From contig NC_053141.1 in NCBI RefSeq assembly GCF_016808335.1, positions 7,060,711 to 7,124,710 on the forward strand: a stretch of DNA of 64,000 nt, read 5' to 3'. Origin of the DNA: Panicum virgatum. Its lineage: Eukaryota > Streptophyta > Magnoliopsida > Poales > Poaceae. Below are positions 35,259 to 46,200 of the stretch, piece by piece. Each line of letters opens with the position of its first letter. The first letter of the stretch is position 1. The notes under the pieces were generated by a model that saw nothing but the letters and a program-made list of their open reading frames with translations, searched no databases and was not told the origin of the DNA. Position numbers and translations under genes: made by a program.

Positions 35259-36138
35259 ATGTCTGCCTCCAATTCTGTTGGATTTTCATGGACCGAAGAA
35301 AAATCCAGTATATTTCTTGAGATCATGACACGTCTTGTAATCAGTAAGAAGTTGGATCCATTAGCGGATGGTACGATAGAGATGGTGTTGTCCAAATTAG
35401 TTGAGTTTAAATATTTGATATTGTTTCGAGGTATTACAATGCAAGATTTAAAGGAATACCTGCTAGAACGTAGGAAGATATACATGAGGGTATGTGAACT
35501 AGCGAATCATCAACATGTTATTGGATTCTTACAAACTACTCGTAAGATATGGATGCGGCCAGAGGTGTATGAGATGCACATTAAGGTAACTCTTATTCAG
35601 TTCTAATCACGTCCGTTATTTGTAATCCATATTTACGAAATAGTAAAATTATTGTGTAATTATATGCTAGGATTACCCCGAGGACACGGAGTTGATTAAC
35701 AAATCGATACCAAATTTCAAAAAATTGGTATGTATCTTCGGTGGAGTTATGCCGCAAACTAGACGAAGGAGGTGGAAAAGATCTTCGGGTCATAGTTCTC
35801 GGCCTCCGCAAGAACACGTGACCGGAGGTTCGTCAAGTCGTGCTGCACCACCTCGAGCACCTAGTTGTGTTAATTAGGATGACGATATGGATGACTTTAT
35901 GCCCCCCAAATCGTGGCCTCGAACACCTGATGTTCCTCCCCCTGTACATGAAAGTAGAACCATAAAAGAGAGAAAGGGAAAGTCAAGAGGTTCGTCAAGT
36001 CAAACTGCACCACCTCCAGCACCAAGTTCTGTTAACTGGGATCACGACTTAGATGATTTCATGCCACCCAAACCATGGCCTCCAAGAGATGATGTTCCTC
36101 CCCCTGTGCGTGACTACCTAGATGATTTCATGAAATAA
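35259..36138 (+). pseudogene. Myb/SANT-like accessory protein of the MULE, one stop
   Basis: Exon 1 (35259-35585) and exon 2 (35671-36138) join in phase across an 85-bp GT-AG intron; 265 codons. The start MSASNSVGFSWTEE puts the conserved Trp at residue 11. Exon 1 continues through LKEYLLERRKIYMRVCEL, then IGFLQTTRKIWMRPEVYEM. Exon 2 opens DYPEDTELINKSIPNFKKL and leads into a CIFGGVMP end. This order matches the plant Myb/SANT-like DNA-binding domain (PF12776 type). A basic RRRRWKR patch follows. The C-terminus has two copies of a Pro-rich unit ending DDFMPPK.W. A TAG at 35875 falls where the second unit has Trp, so a single nonsense change is inferred. It might bind TIRs or assist the transposase. 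Family confidence is moderate. Confidence 0.6.
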
Positions 36139-36466
36139 TGTGTAACATATATTGTTCATCGGTCTAGATTGTGAAGCAAATTGTACTGAAATAATTTGGA
36201 TTCTTCAGTATCATGGATGTGTACTCATTTAGCTATCTTCTATGTGTCACATTATGTGTCCAAGCATTTGGGGCTAGCCAATTTGATACAATGAACGATA
36301 TATAAATATAACGTTAAACAAGATACCACATAAGATATTACATTAAAGGTTACGTTCATTACAACCAAATTCTATAGAAATACGCACTGCCAACTAGTTA
36401 AACAAGACATTTAGACATAGTACATACACAATATACTTAATTTCGTACACACAAATAAATGCACAA

Positions 36467-39079
36467 CTAGATGCGGCGAATTCTTGTAGGTGGAGCCGAT
36501 CCATCCGTCGGATTCCTGGAAGGTCCAGCCTCGGCAGTAGCATTGGGTACTGATAGCTGTGGGCACTTCTTGTAAGTGTGACCGTCCGCTCCACACAAGT
36601 TGCAATGTTTTTTCTTCTTTCCAGCCTCGGCCTTGTCCATTCCGTTCCGGATACGACGTGTCTGCCTTCGGCCTATGCCCCGCTTCGTAGCTGCATCAGG
36701 GATGAGAATTGGATGGAGATTTTTTTGAGTGAATGGGCCTAGACTACCAATGCCGTATATCTCATGACATCAAGTCTGTGCTGTGGCTTCTTTTGTGAAA
36801 TATTGAGAAACATATGACGCAACATCTAACCCAGATACAGAAATAGCCGCGATGACATGGGAGCATGGTAAGTGATGCACCTTTGGCTTCTGACATCGGC
36901 AGAACACCCTCCCGTCAATGGTTATCAAAACTTCTTGAATTACCCTTTGTCTGCGGACACCCTGTCCGGTCCTGTCCCTGCATGATACCTCAAATCTTTG
37001 CTCCTTTGTGCCCATCGATATGACTGAGTGAAATCGAGCCTTTTCAACTTTTTTCTCCATGTACTCATTGACCCTTCTGCAAAAATGCACTCCTGGATCA
37101 TTAAGTAAGGGAGCGGCTGATGTGTATCGCTCCCGAAAATACCTTATGCATCCATACATGATGAACTCAACAATGCCAACAAGAGGAAATCCACGAACAC
37201 GACGCATTACCATATTGTAACATTCAGCATGGTTGGTCGTCTCGATCCCATAACGTCTCCCATCTGTGTCATACAGAAGTGACCATTTCTCTTTAGGTGC
37301 ACCATCAATCCACTGTGAAAATGGCTTAGCATGTCCAACTAATGAATCTGTAGAACGCCTCCTGCTGGATGATGAGGCCTGGCTCTTAAGCAATTCAGCA
37401 CTCATGTCATCAATTATAACCCACAAAGCATCAAACTTCCTCTGCTGATTCTGAGTGCACAATCGCTTGAACAAATTCATCAGATCCTTATTCTTGAACC
37501 GCTCATAAAAGTTAGCAGCCATATGCCTCACACACCACCTATTGACAACATCTGGCCATATAGGAGGTGAAAATTGACTACCTTCTTGGAGCTGCCTTAT
37601 AGCTGCAAGTAGACCTGCATGCCTATCACTGATAAGACAAACATTAGGCCTTCCAGCAACAACGTGAATCTTCAGACATTCAAGAAACCAGTACCAGCTT
37701 TCTGTGTTCTCATTCTCAACAAAGGCAAAGGCAATGGGAACTATCTTCTTGTTGCAATCAATTCCGATTGCCGTCAATATTGTTCCCTTATATTTCCCTG
37801 TCAGGAAAGTGCCGTCAATACACAGAACAAGAAGGCAGTAAATGAATGCCCTCACACATGCTCCAATGCAGAAGAAAGCTCGCAGCAGAATGCTTGGCCC
37901 CCCTGACAAGCACGGTAAACTGTATGTATCAAAAACACTTCCAGGATTTCTTTGCACAATTGCTTCAAGCATACGAGGTAGGTTGTCATATGATGCTTCA
38001 TAAGTGCCAAATCTCATCTCAAATACTTTTTGTTTAGCTCGCCAAGCCTTTGCATAGCTGATCACATACTGGAAATTCTGTTCGATGTCCCTAATTATCA
38101 ATGCAGGCTCATAATCCATTTTGTCAAGAATCACCCCATACATCTTCTTAGCCACGAAAGTTGATGTGATATTACGATGATGTCCCACTACACCTGTCAT
38201 TCTACAAGTATGTGGTGTAACAATTGAACATTCCCAGTGTGTCTTGAACTTTCCCTTGTATGCATGCACTCGCCATGTACAGTCTCTATCTGCACACCTC
38301 ACCTCGTATTCTTTGCTGCTAGACTTCAGTACTCTGAATTCCTTCCTCAGAGATATAGCCCAGAGCTTCACAGCATCCTTCACATCCTCAATGGTACGAT
38401 ACTTTGCCCCTTGTATGACCTTATTCACTCTGTATTCAAACTCCGGACATCTAATATCTTGTACCACTGGATTACCAAAACCCTCTTTACGCCATTCACC
38501 TAGCACTGGGAAGCGCTCATCGTCCTCATCGTCTGATGAGTCCCCACATTGCTCTATTATTTGTGCATCCTGGTCTTCTTTCTCCATATCCTCCACAATT
38601 CCAGGTATCCGCTCGCCTTCATCTGCTAAACCTTGTGGTTCTGGTTCTGGAGCTTGCACGTTCTCTTCTTCTTTATCCTCTTCCATCTCTTCATTGCAGT
38701 CAGATGTTGTGTGTGTTGACCCTTCACCTAAATCACCGGTCTTCTGGTGATTCTGAATTACCATTGCGAGAGGCCACCCACTTTCAAGAGCTGTGTGCAT
38801 GTAATGTTGCCATTCTTCCGTACTATTTATATGCGTCAACTCCCAGAAATCCCCATTAGCTTCCCAGGAAGTCAAGGTATGAACCGTAAGCAAATGGGTC
38901 TTTGAATTCACATTGAACATCTTGTGAAGACATTTCCGTATGGACTCAAAACTCCTCTCTAGGGGTTTGTCTAGACTGCACTGTCTTCTTTCCAATGCTG
39001 ATAGATTTACTCCATAGGAATCATGAGTAATTCTATAGAAGTCACCGTAATGAACTTGAAATGCCACTTTGCTCGACAT
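36467..39079 (-). pseudogene. MURA-type MULE transposase, one in-frame stop
   Basis: The first 769 codons are open (39079-36773), then TGA at 36770-36772. The same frame continues for 101 codons to a TAG at 36467. Domains in order: N-terminal region with an acidic stretch (about residues 115-195); MuDR-type DNA-binding region from FEYRVNKVI (about 216); MULE DDE core with CIDGTF (Asp about 421), SDRHAGL (Asp about 485) and ETTNHAECYN (Glu about 621); SWIM zinc finger CRC..CSHV (about 730-745). After the stop come HEIYGIGSLGPF and a CNLCGADGHTYKKC zinc knuckle. The family usually has this tail, so TGA probably replaced a sense codon. Without readthrough the enzyme lacks only the knuckle and could still be partly active. 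An acceptor CTTCCAG lies two bases before the ATG. Confidence 0.85.
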
Positions 39080-39229
39080 ATCTGGAAGTGCAAAGACTTC
39101 ATTTTAATTAATCTAATATCTAAAAATATACTATGCCTTCAATTATAACCACTAATCTGAACCCTAAGTTTACAACAATAAAAAATACTAATCATAAAAT
39201 TAAATAAAAAAAATCTGGAATGACAAAGA

Positions 39230-39671
39230 TGAGAAATATTGGTTACCTGCGGTTCGGATCAAAAATCCTGCAGGGCTTCGCCGGTTTTTTTTACCTCCCT
39301 CACCCCTCCTCTCTCCCTCTCCCCTCTCTGGATCTCGTGGGCAGAAAATGAGGGTGCAGAGGGAAGGGTTGGAGTTTTATATTTGAGGAGGGAGCCTGCC
39401 GCCCCCCTGCCGGGCGGCAGGCCCCCTGCCGCCCCACCAGTTGGCGGCAGGGGGCCTGCCGCCCGGCAGGGGGGCGGCAGGCTCCCTCCAAGGACCTCTG
39501 CGCAAAAAAAATTTATTTTTATTTACATATAGGTCTCTACCGCCCACCTGCCGGGCGGTAGGCCCCCTGCTGCCCCCCTGCCGGGCGGTAGGGGTCTAGA
39601 TCTGTAAAACCTAAATCCAAAAATATATTTCTGTAAATTTTTTTTTTGAAAAATGTAAAAATAAAAAAGGC
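39230..39671 (-). repeat. Right TIR of the MULE
   Basis: Inverse copy of the left TIR, upstream of the transposase. Its inner edge reads, on minus, CCGCAG then GTAACC, a good splice donor. With the acceptor just before the transposase ATG (39082-39083) this would remove a 5' UTR intron of about 160 bp. Confidence 0.9.
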
Positions 39672-39857
39672 ACCACCTACAAGGTCTACAGGCACCACCT
39701 ACAAGGCGGTGTCCATCACAGCCCCGCCGCATTCACACTCGGCAGGAGAGGCTTCCTCGACACGAGATGGAGACTATGAATAGGAGAATAGGGCGATGTG
39801 TAAAGGGATCCCATCCTTTGAGACCCAGAGAGCTCAGGAGAGGAGAACGGCTATTCA
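39672..39857. other. Right flank of the MULE
   Basis: CACCACCTACAAGG occurs twice, at 39671-39684 and 39692-39705. No gene is seen. Confidence 0.5.
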
Positions 39858-39975
39858 TCATGTTCGGTAGGCTGGAGCTGGAGTGGTATGAGAGAAAAAC
39901 ACTGTTATCTGGCTGGTGGCTGGAGGGCTGGAGGCTGGAGGGCTGGAGGCTCAATCCACCAGCCGAACACAGTGA
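39858..39975. repeat. MITE, GCTGG-rich (second copy)
   Basis: Same family as 3200-3333: TGTTCGG...CCGAACACAGTG ends, the GTATGAGAG-AAAAACACTGTT block and repeated GGCTGGAGG units. The left end is diverged. Confidence 0.55.
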
Positions 39976-39984
39976 TTACGGATA

Positions 39985-40190
39985 ACCAAGAACTCATAGG
40001 ACGTAGGGTGTTACGCTTCCGGACGACTTGAATATATCTATATCCCTGTGTCACCCATCTCTGCAACCGAACGAATCTTGCTACATGTTACACCTCTGGT
40101 CGGATCTCTAAATGGGGTCCCCCCGAATCCCTGCTTGCGGTACTCATCCACCATCAATAACCCTTTGTTAGCATAGGCTTAATAGCTCAT
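39985..40190. repeat. Gypsy-type LTR fragment
   Basis: GGACGTAGGGTGTTACGC, CCTGTGTCACC and a GCGGTACTCATCCACCAT end resemble the terminal part of LTRs common in grass Gypsy elements. No partner LTR or internal region is present. Confidence 0.45.
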
Positions 40191-40379
40191 GGTAAGCAGG
40201 ATTTTTTTTGGATAAGATCCAATTTGAGCGGCTTTTGAGGGTTTCTCACCGGAGTTTAATCATTTAACCATTATTTTAGAGATTTTATCCCAAAATGAGG
40301 GATTTTTCAAATTTTAAACTCGAGGTCTAATCTAGCCATTAAATTAGAGATTATTTCATATTTCTAAAGAAAGAGCCGC

Positions 40380-41142
40380 GATGCATTTTGACACTTATTT
40401 CCAAATAGGGAATTTGCTTCAAAAGCTCGAGGGCTATGTGACGTGTCCATCTAGAAGATGTTTTTAATATTTTGGAAGGTGAAAACACTGGTTTGACTCT
40501 CAATCTAATTCTTCGGTTCAACCTGAGACTCGGGGCTACTCTATATAGAGTGCGATTTTTATCGCACCCCACGAAAAGATTATTTCTTGATGATTGAAAG
40601 ATATTCGGAGCAAGAGAACCTCATAGCCTCGTCACAGTAAGAGAAATACTTGGAAGACATGGTCCAAGGTAAATATCATAACAAAGAACTCGTAAATGTT
40701 TCCAGAAGTACTTGAAAGCCTGCATTAGTCGACTACGAAGAGCTCGGAAGCTCGTCGGACCGGAAGCCACGGGACTACTAACGTGGCATGTATCTTTCTA
40801 CCTTATGCCTTCTTTTAAAATACTCAGATACTAGTAGGACTAGTTGATATAAAAGAGAACTACTTGGGTATAGTCCGAGGAGGACTCTAAGCTCATACCA
40901 GGCTAGGATACCTGTAACCCTCCGCCCAGACTATATAAGACATGACAGGGACACCTCCAAAATATATTCCAACATCAAGCAATGCAAACCACCAAACATG
41001 GCATAGAGTATTACACTATTTTCTGAACTTGTCTAAATCTTGTGTTGTGTGCACCTTCGAGTTTCTGATCTCAGCGAAACCTTTCCTACAATCTACTACC
41101 TCGGGGTATCCCCTCGGTAGGTTGATAATAAAAACACCAACA
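40380..41142 (+). repeat. Solo or truncated Gypsy-type LTR
   Basis: Ordered motifs recall grass Gypsy LTRs: AGCTCGAGGGCTATG, ACTCGGGGCTACTC, a TATA stretch ACTATATAAGACA near 40930, CTCCAAAA, a TGTGTGCACCTTCGAG block and CTACCTCGGGGTATCCCCTCG. The end is probably CACCAACA at 41142. The beginning is not defined and no internal region or second LTR was found. Confidence 0.5.
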
Positions 41143-41509
41143 CTTGGTGTGGATTCCTATTTAACGCTCTCTCTCCTCCACTTACCATATTTTTTCTCCA
41201 CTTATTATGAAGACACCACCTCACTCCAGCTCAATGCACAACTTGATAGTGTTTATCGAATCGATTTTCATGTTGACACTAGACCTAGCATGAGACCTGA
41301 TTTCTTCATCTCTCTACTCTCTCTCCCATTTATTATGATACCACATAAGCTAAAAATCTTATAAGATAATATACTTAATGCTATGCAAAATAATCCTACA
41401 TGCAGGGTGGGATGCCCTTAGACTACTACATTGCCAACAAAATTGGGCAAAAGTCACTCTCTCAAAACCTTCCAAAAGCAGACACCTTGTATTCCATCTG
41501 CAAACACCC
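41143..41509. other. Intergenic, no gene seen
   Basis: CT-rich blocks (CTCTCTCTCC...TTATTATGA) occur twice about 150 bases apart. Nothing else is recognised. Confidence 0.4.
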
Positions 41510-42542
41510 TCACTACTACAAAACTTGTCATTGCAAACGCCTTAGCACTGCTGGTTTGAACCAACTGGTGGTGACAATCTATCGATCACCGCCGGGTCTA
41601 GATGGAATCGGCGGTGATAGCAGACATCACCACTAGGTCGTATTGCGGACTGGTGGTGATACCTATTCTATCACTGTCGGTCGACAGTGATGCAATTCCC
41701 CCCTATTTTTCTCTTCCTCTCATTTCCTATACCGGTTCCTCTCTCTCTACCTGGGTCCCCTCTCTCACTCCAATCCCCTCCCATCCTCTCTCCCTCCGGA
41801 TCCCCTCCCATTCTCTGTCGTCGCTGGTTCCCCTCATCCACCATGCCTGTTGGCTCCCTACCTCCCCCACCCCTCTTATCCCCGCGCCTCCTTCCATGTG
41901 GAGAGGTGCGTGTGGCCGCAGTCGGGCGGAGCTGGCTCCCCTCCTCATCCCTCACCGCCAACTCCCACACGCACCTCCCTTTCTCCGCCGCCACCACGCC
42001 GGTTGTCCCTTCCTGCCGGCTCCCCTCCCTTCGTCTGCCACCTCTCCCTTCCCGCCGGCTCCCCTCCCTTCGCCCGCCTCCCCTCCACCTCTCCTCTCTC
42101 CTATCTCCCTCTTCGATGAGAGGCCACAGCAACACGGTGGCGGCACGAAGTAGCACGCGTGGCCACAGTGTGGAGCCGTGTGTGGAGCAGCGATGCTCGG
42201 GGAGGTTGTGCTGGCCACATCCGGAGCTGCGGTGCTCGGTGCGGGATGCGGAATATAGCACGGCCCCCAGCACACGACAGCGGCAGCCGAGCAACAGTGG
42301 CGCGCGAAGCAGGACGATGAAGGCACGGAGCACGGCGACGACAACCTATTTTTTTTGTTTTGTGATGGAGGCAACACCGCCGGTTTTGGAACTGGCGAAA
42401 ACCGGCGGTGATGGTCCCCTCCATCACCATCGAGCTAAATCCAGCCTCCCCCTCCCCGCCCACCACCACCACCCACACACACACCAGCCGAGATGAGCAT
42501 TTTAAACCAGCGATGATGGGGCATTGGAGTACTGCCCGTAGA
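41510..42542. mobile_element. Partial CACTA-like element
   Basis: It begins CACTACTACAAAACTTG, a typical CACTA terminus. CACCGCCGG and CGGCGGTGAT subterminal motifs are inverted at the two sides (41590-41680 and 42370-42420). The middle is a CT/GC-rich block with overlapping frames. The right terminus is not recognisable before the next CACTA element starts at 42546. Confidence 0.5.
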
Positions 42543-42545
42543 TAG

Positions 42546-45500
42546 CACTACACCACAACACCAAATTAACGACAGGAGTCAGTTGGTAAAAGTGCAATAT
42601 TATCGATGGACAATCCGTAGGTAAAACTTACCAATGAATGGTCCGTCGGTGATTCTTGTTTTACAGATACATTATCTGTCGGTAAATGTATTCATATTTA
42701 TCTGTAAATGATCTGTCGGCAAATCTTTGTACTACATCGAACCGTCAGTCGGTAAAAGTAAAATCCATTTTGGCGCCGGTTATTTCTAAACTTTTGATAT
42801 TGCGTGTGCACGCGCGCCCACCAATTCTAGCCCATCTGGCCATACACACGAAAGAAGAAAACCCTACCTCCTCAGCCGATTCCTGCCTCCCGCCGCACAC
42901 AACTAGTGCCGCCACCCGCCCACCTCGCACGCGCGCCCGCACCGCCACCAGGACCTCCTCGCCGCCGCCCGCCCTACCCAGCGCCGCCGCCCGCCCTCAT
43001 CTGCGGCGGCTGCCGGCCGGGCCACGACGACCCCGACGAAGGCGACGAAGCCCGGGTGCCGCGGCGTGGCGGAGAGCACGGCGACGACGGTGGCCGTCCT
43101 GCCGCCGCCGCCTCCCCGCAGCCTGTCCTTGTATACGCTGCCGTGGCTGCCCTTCCCGTGGCTGCCCGCGCCGCCACCAGGACCTCCTCGCCGCCGCCCG
43201 CCTTCGCCCACTCGTCTGCGCGCACAGCGCACCTCCTCCTCATCGCCACCCGCCCACCACACTACAGCGCCACCCTGCCTCCTCCTCACGCACGCGTGTG
43301 CCCCGTCTCCTCCTCGCTGCAGCATGCCCCGTCCTCAGAACCCCCTCCTCGCCGCTGTCCACCCCGTCCTCGTGCCTGCATCCCGCCCAAATCCCCCAAC
43401 TGAGCTCCGGACGCAACGGATCGAGCCCCTATCCCGTGCCTGCAATTCCAGATGCAAATCAGGTTGTCGGTGTTGTCCCCCCAAATCAGGCTCTCGGCAT
43501 TGTCCCCCAACTGAGCGCTGCCTCCCCAACCATGCTGCTATCTGGAGCTACCTGCAGCATTGCTGCCCTCCTGAAGTCCAGTTAAGGTAATAAAGCTATG
43601 TTCTTTTTTATATAAAATGCTACATTAATTGTTTGAAATAGATTCGATGTTATTTGATAATCTAGTACACTGCTTTAGGTCAGTACAGTACAGATCTATA
43701 GAATAGGCACCAAATTTTGCTACTTAGTTTTGGGAGTTTACAAATTTCCTCTTCAGCAGGAGACTGTTTAGGACTGTGTTCACTCTGCAGGACAGAAATT
43801 AACATAAAAGATTTGCTCTGTAGGTAAGATATAATATTCCATGTACTACAAATTTCCATCTTTCTTTATCATTGTTAAATTTTTGTACACTTATATTGGG
43901 TTGCCTCTACAATATTGCCAGCAGCTTGCACATCGTTTTGGAGCATCTACAACACTCATAGTAGCCAACCTTTGTAGCTGAGGAGTTATTAGGTGAAGGA
44001 GCTTGTGTGTTAAGGTAAGTTTTTTTTCTCTAGTACCTATTACCGCTTGTTGCATTGCCTTTTATGCTTACTGTTTGTTACATTGTTGAGCTATCTGTTG
44101 TGCAATTGTTTAGTGTTGAAAGATATAATTTGGAAGTAGCTTGATCTCCATAAAGACGGATGGATAAAACTTGGATCAATAGTGAGGCTAGGTACATCAC
44201 AACTATTTCACAGATGCGAAAGTAGTGTCAAGTTAATATGTGACTTAACTTAATAAATTGCATGTAGGCACACAAGGGCATATTTGCAAGGGGTGAACAG
44301 TTTTTTAGCTTATGCATTTACAGTAGGAGGCAAAATATTATGCCCTTACATAAAGTGTATTAACTCATTTTGGAGAGATGCAAGTGATGTACGCGAGCAC
44401 TTGATATGTGATGGGTTTGTAAAAGGGTACACAACATTGAATTTACATGGAGAAGCAAACCCTTCTAATGTGAATCATGGGAATAGCTTGTGGATTAGAT
44501 GATAGAGGGGATTTTGAAGACAACACTTCTATTCAGCAGCCTAGTGATGAACTACAAGAGATTCATAAGTTGGTAGAAGCAAATAGTCAAGAGTTGTACC
44601 CTACATGCAAGAATTATACAAAGCTTCGTTTCCTCATTAGATTGCTTCATATCAAACTTCTTGGAGGATGGACTGATAAAAGTTTTGACCTATTGCTTGA
44701 TTATTTCTGTTGGCTGATACAACATGTTGATTATTTCTGTTGGCTTCTGCAAGCAATTTATCTAAATTCTCATTGGCTGCTAGAGTGATATTGATGTACT
44801 CTATTTCAACCTGCTAAACTGAACCAAACTGTTAAGCAATTTATCTGCAGCTTGAACTCTATTGTTGGATCTTGATTATTTCTTCATTTGTTGACTCATT
44901 AATTAGTATCAGGCTGATTATTATTTCATATTGTTCTTTATTTTCAGGAACCACTAGGCGCTGCTAGTTAACTAGCATGCTATTGCTACGCTGACATATA
45001 GTGGAAGTAGCAAAATTGTCAACATCAAGCCAGAAATTCAGATGATCTTTTGGAAGCTGTGGTGATTTCAGTGGATCTTTTGGGGCTGTGATTTTGGTGG
45101 AAGGATGAACCTCTGAATATGATGTCTTTTGTAGAACAAATGCCAATGGTTGTGCAGCTAGACTATAGATATATGAACTGCTAGCTGTTATCTTGACTCA
45201 TGGCTTGTATGGATGATGTGCTGCTATATATATATTCATCTATGAAGAATATGTCTGATTATGTGGAATACATGACTATGTTGTATGGACAACTCATGGA
45301 ATTGAATGTTGTCTCGAAATATATTGAGACCTTGTTATCAATGAATGATCTCATTGTACTAATTAAATTACAATTAAAGGATTTTTTATTTTTTTATAAT
45401 TAAAATTATCGCGTTGGATGGTCAGTCGGTAATAAAATTTTTAACATCAAACTGTCCGTCGGTATAACTAGTCACATGCAGTCCGTCGGTAAATGCTATT

Positions 45501-45673
45501 CGAACGGTTGGTCTATCGGTATAAGTAGAGTCCGTCGGTAAAAGTTTTTACTGATGGGACTAGCGCCGACGGGATCTGTCCGTAGGTATAAGTTTATACC
45601 GACGGACCGTCCATTGATATAACGGCTTATAACGACGGACCGTCCGTCCCTGTTTCGGTGTTGTGGTGTAGTG
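42546..45673 (+). mobile_element. CACTA element, non-autonomous
   Basis: Termini are CACTACACCACAACACC and GGTGTTGTGGTGTAGTG, flanked by TAG on both sides (42543-42545 and 45674-45676), the 3-bp duplication of CACTA elements. Both subterminal zones carry many GTCCGTCGGTA/TACCGACGGAC motifs, the expected transposase-binding type. The 3128-bp body has a GC-rich block (about 42810-43590) of possible host origin and an N-terminal TNP2-like fragment (44160-44788). The catalytic part is absent. Confidence 0.9.
44160..44788 (+). pseudogene. TNP2-type CACTA transposase, N-terminal fragment
   Basis: Exon 1 (44160-44191, MDKTWINSEA) can be joined to an exon starting at 44268 that reads AYLQGVNSFLAYAF, then KILCPYIKCINSFW and REHLICDGFVKGYTTLNLHG. 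This is the Cys-containing transposase-associated domain found at the start of plant CACTA transposases. The frame shifts near 44480-44500 and continues as QELYPTCKNYTKL, then LLHIKLLGGWTDKSFDLLL, the next conserved block. After that only a duplicated TGATTATTTCTGTTGGCT remnant is left and the DDE domain is missing. Confidence 0.8.
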
Positions 45674-45676
45674 TAG

Positions 45677-46200
45677 GTAGACTTTACTTCAAACACTATT
45701 GATGGGTATGTTAGGCATCTTTTTTACATGTGAAAAAGGACACATTCTCATATGTAATGTAATGTAATGTACTACTAATAGTTTAGTGGTTCATGAGCTC
45801 TGAGCCTCTGAAGGTGACCGGGGTGTGGACACGGACTGGCATGTCCGGTTCTGTCCAAACATTAATGTGAACTGACGTCCACAGCCTAGTTTCTATTTGG
45901 CAAGAATCTTTTACTCCCTCCATTGGACGAGGAGTGAACGAACCTTGAAACTGACCATTGATAAAACTTGAGCCAGATATAATTGCACTTTTGTCGAAAT
46001 CTGTACCAGGATATATATGCTTCGACCCCCTCTTCACTCGTTTTTTTCTTCTCTTGTGAGTTTCAAGCCTGGAGCTCTCATTTTGTTGATTACATAAAGT
46101 TCAGATGCCTGGACTTGGAGATACCGGTGAAAGGTTTAATAGTCAGACGATGTGAAGTGTGTGGCTTCGGCATCCTGTGCCAGCCAACCTCTTTAGGAAG
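45677..46200. other. Intergenic; diverged copy of TPS-upstream sequence
   Basis: Blocks TACATGTGAAAAAGG, GTGGTTCATGAGCTC, AGCCTAGTTTCTATT, GAATCTTTTAC and TTTGTCGAAATCT occur in order and match parts of 12750-12905 and 5330-5600. No terpene synthase exon follows. Confidence 0.45.

Larger units (their letters stand above)
34800..39671. mobile_element. Two-gene MULE with 440-bp TIRs and convergent genes
   Basis: A 4872-bp Mutator-like element. Its TIRs, 34800-35239 and 39230-39671, both begin GCCTTTTTTATTTTT at the outside and end at GGTAACCAATATTTCTCA on the inside. Each holds strongly GC-rich palindromic CTGCCGCCCGGCAGG modules. The plus-strand gene starts beside the left TIR and the minus-strand transposase beside the right TIR, and they converge with about 330 bp between them, as mudrA and mudrB do in maize MuDR. 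The second gene here is Myb/SANT-like. No 9-bp target duplication was found; the left flank is a severed MITE, so a flank was probably lost after insertion. Confidence 0.88.

Noticed and set aside
42686..43585. 299-codon frame in the CACTA element
   Set aside because: Pro/Arg/Ala-rich, overlapped by equally long frames on both strands, no recognised domain.
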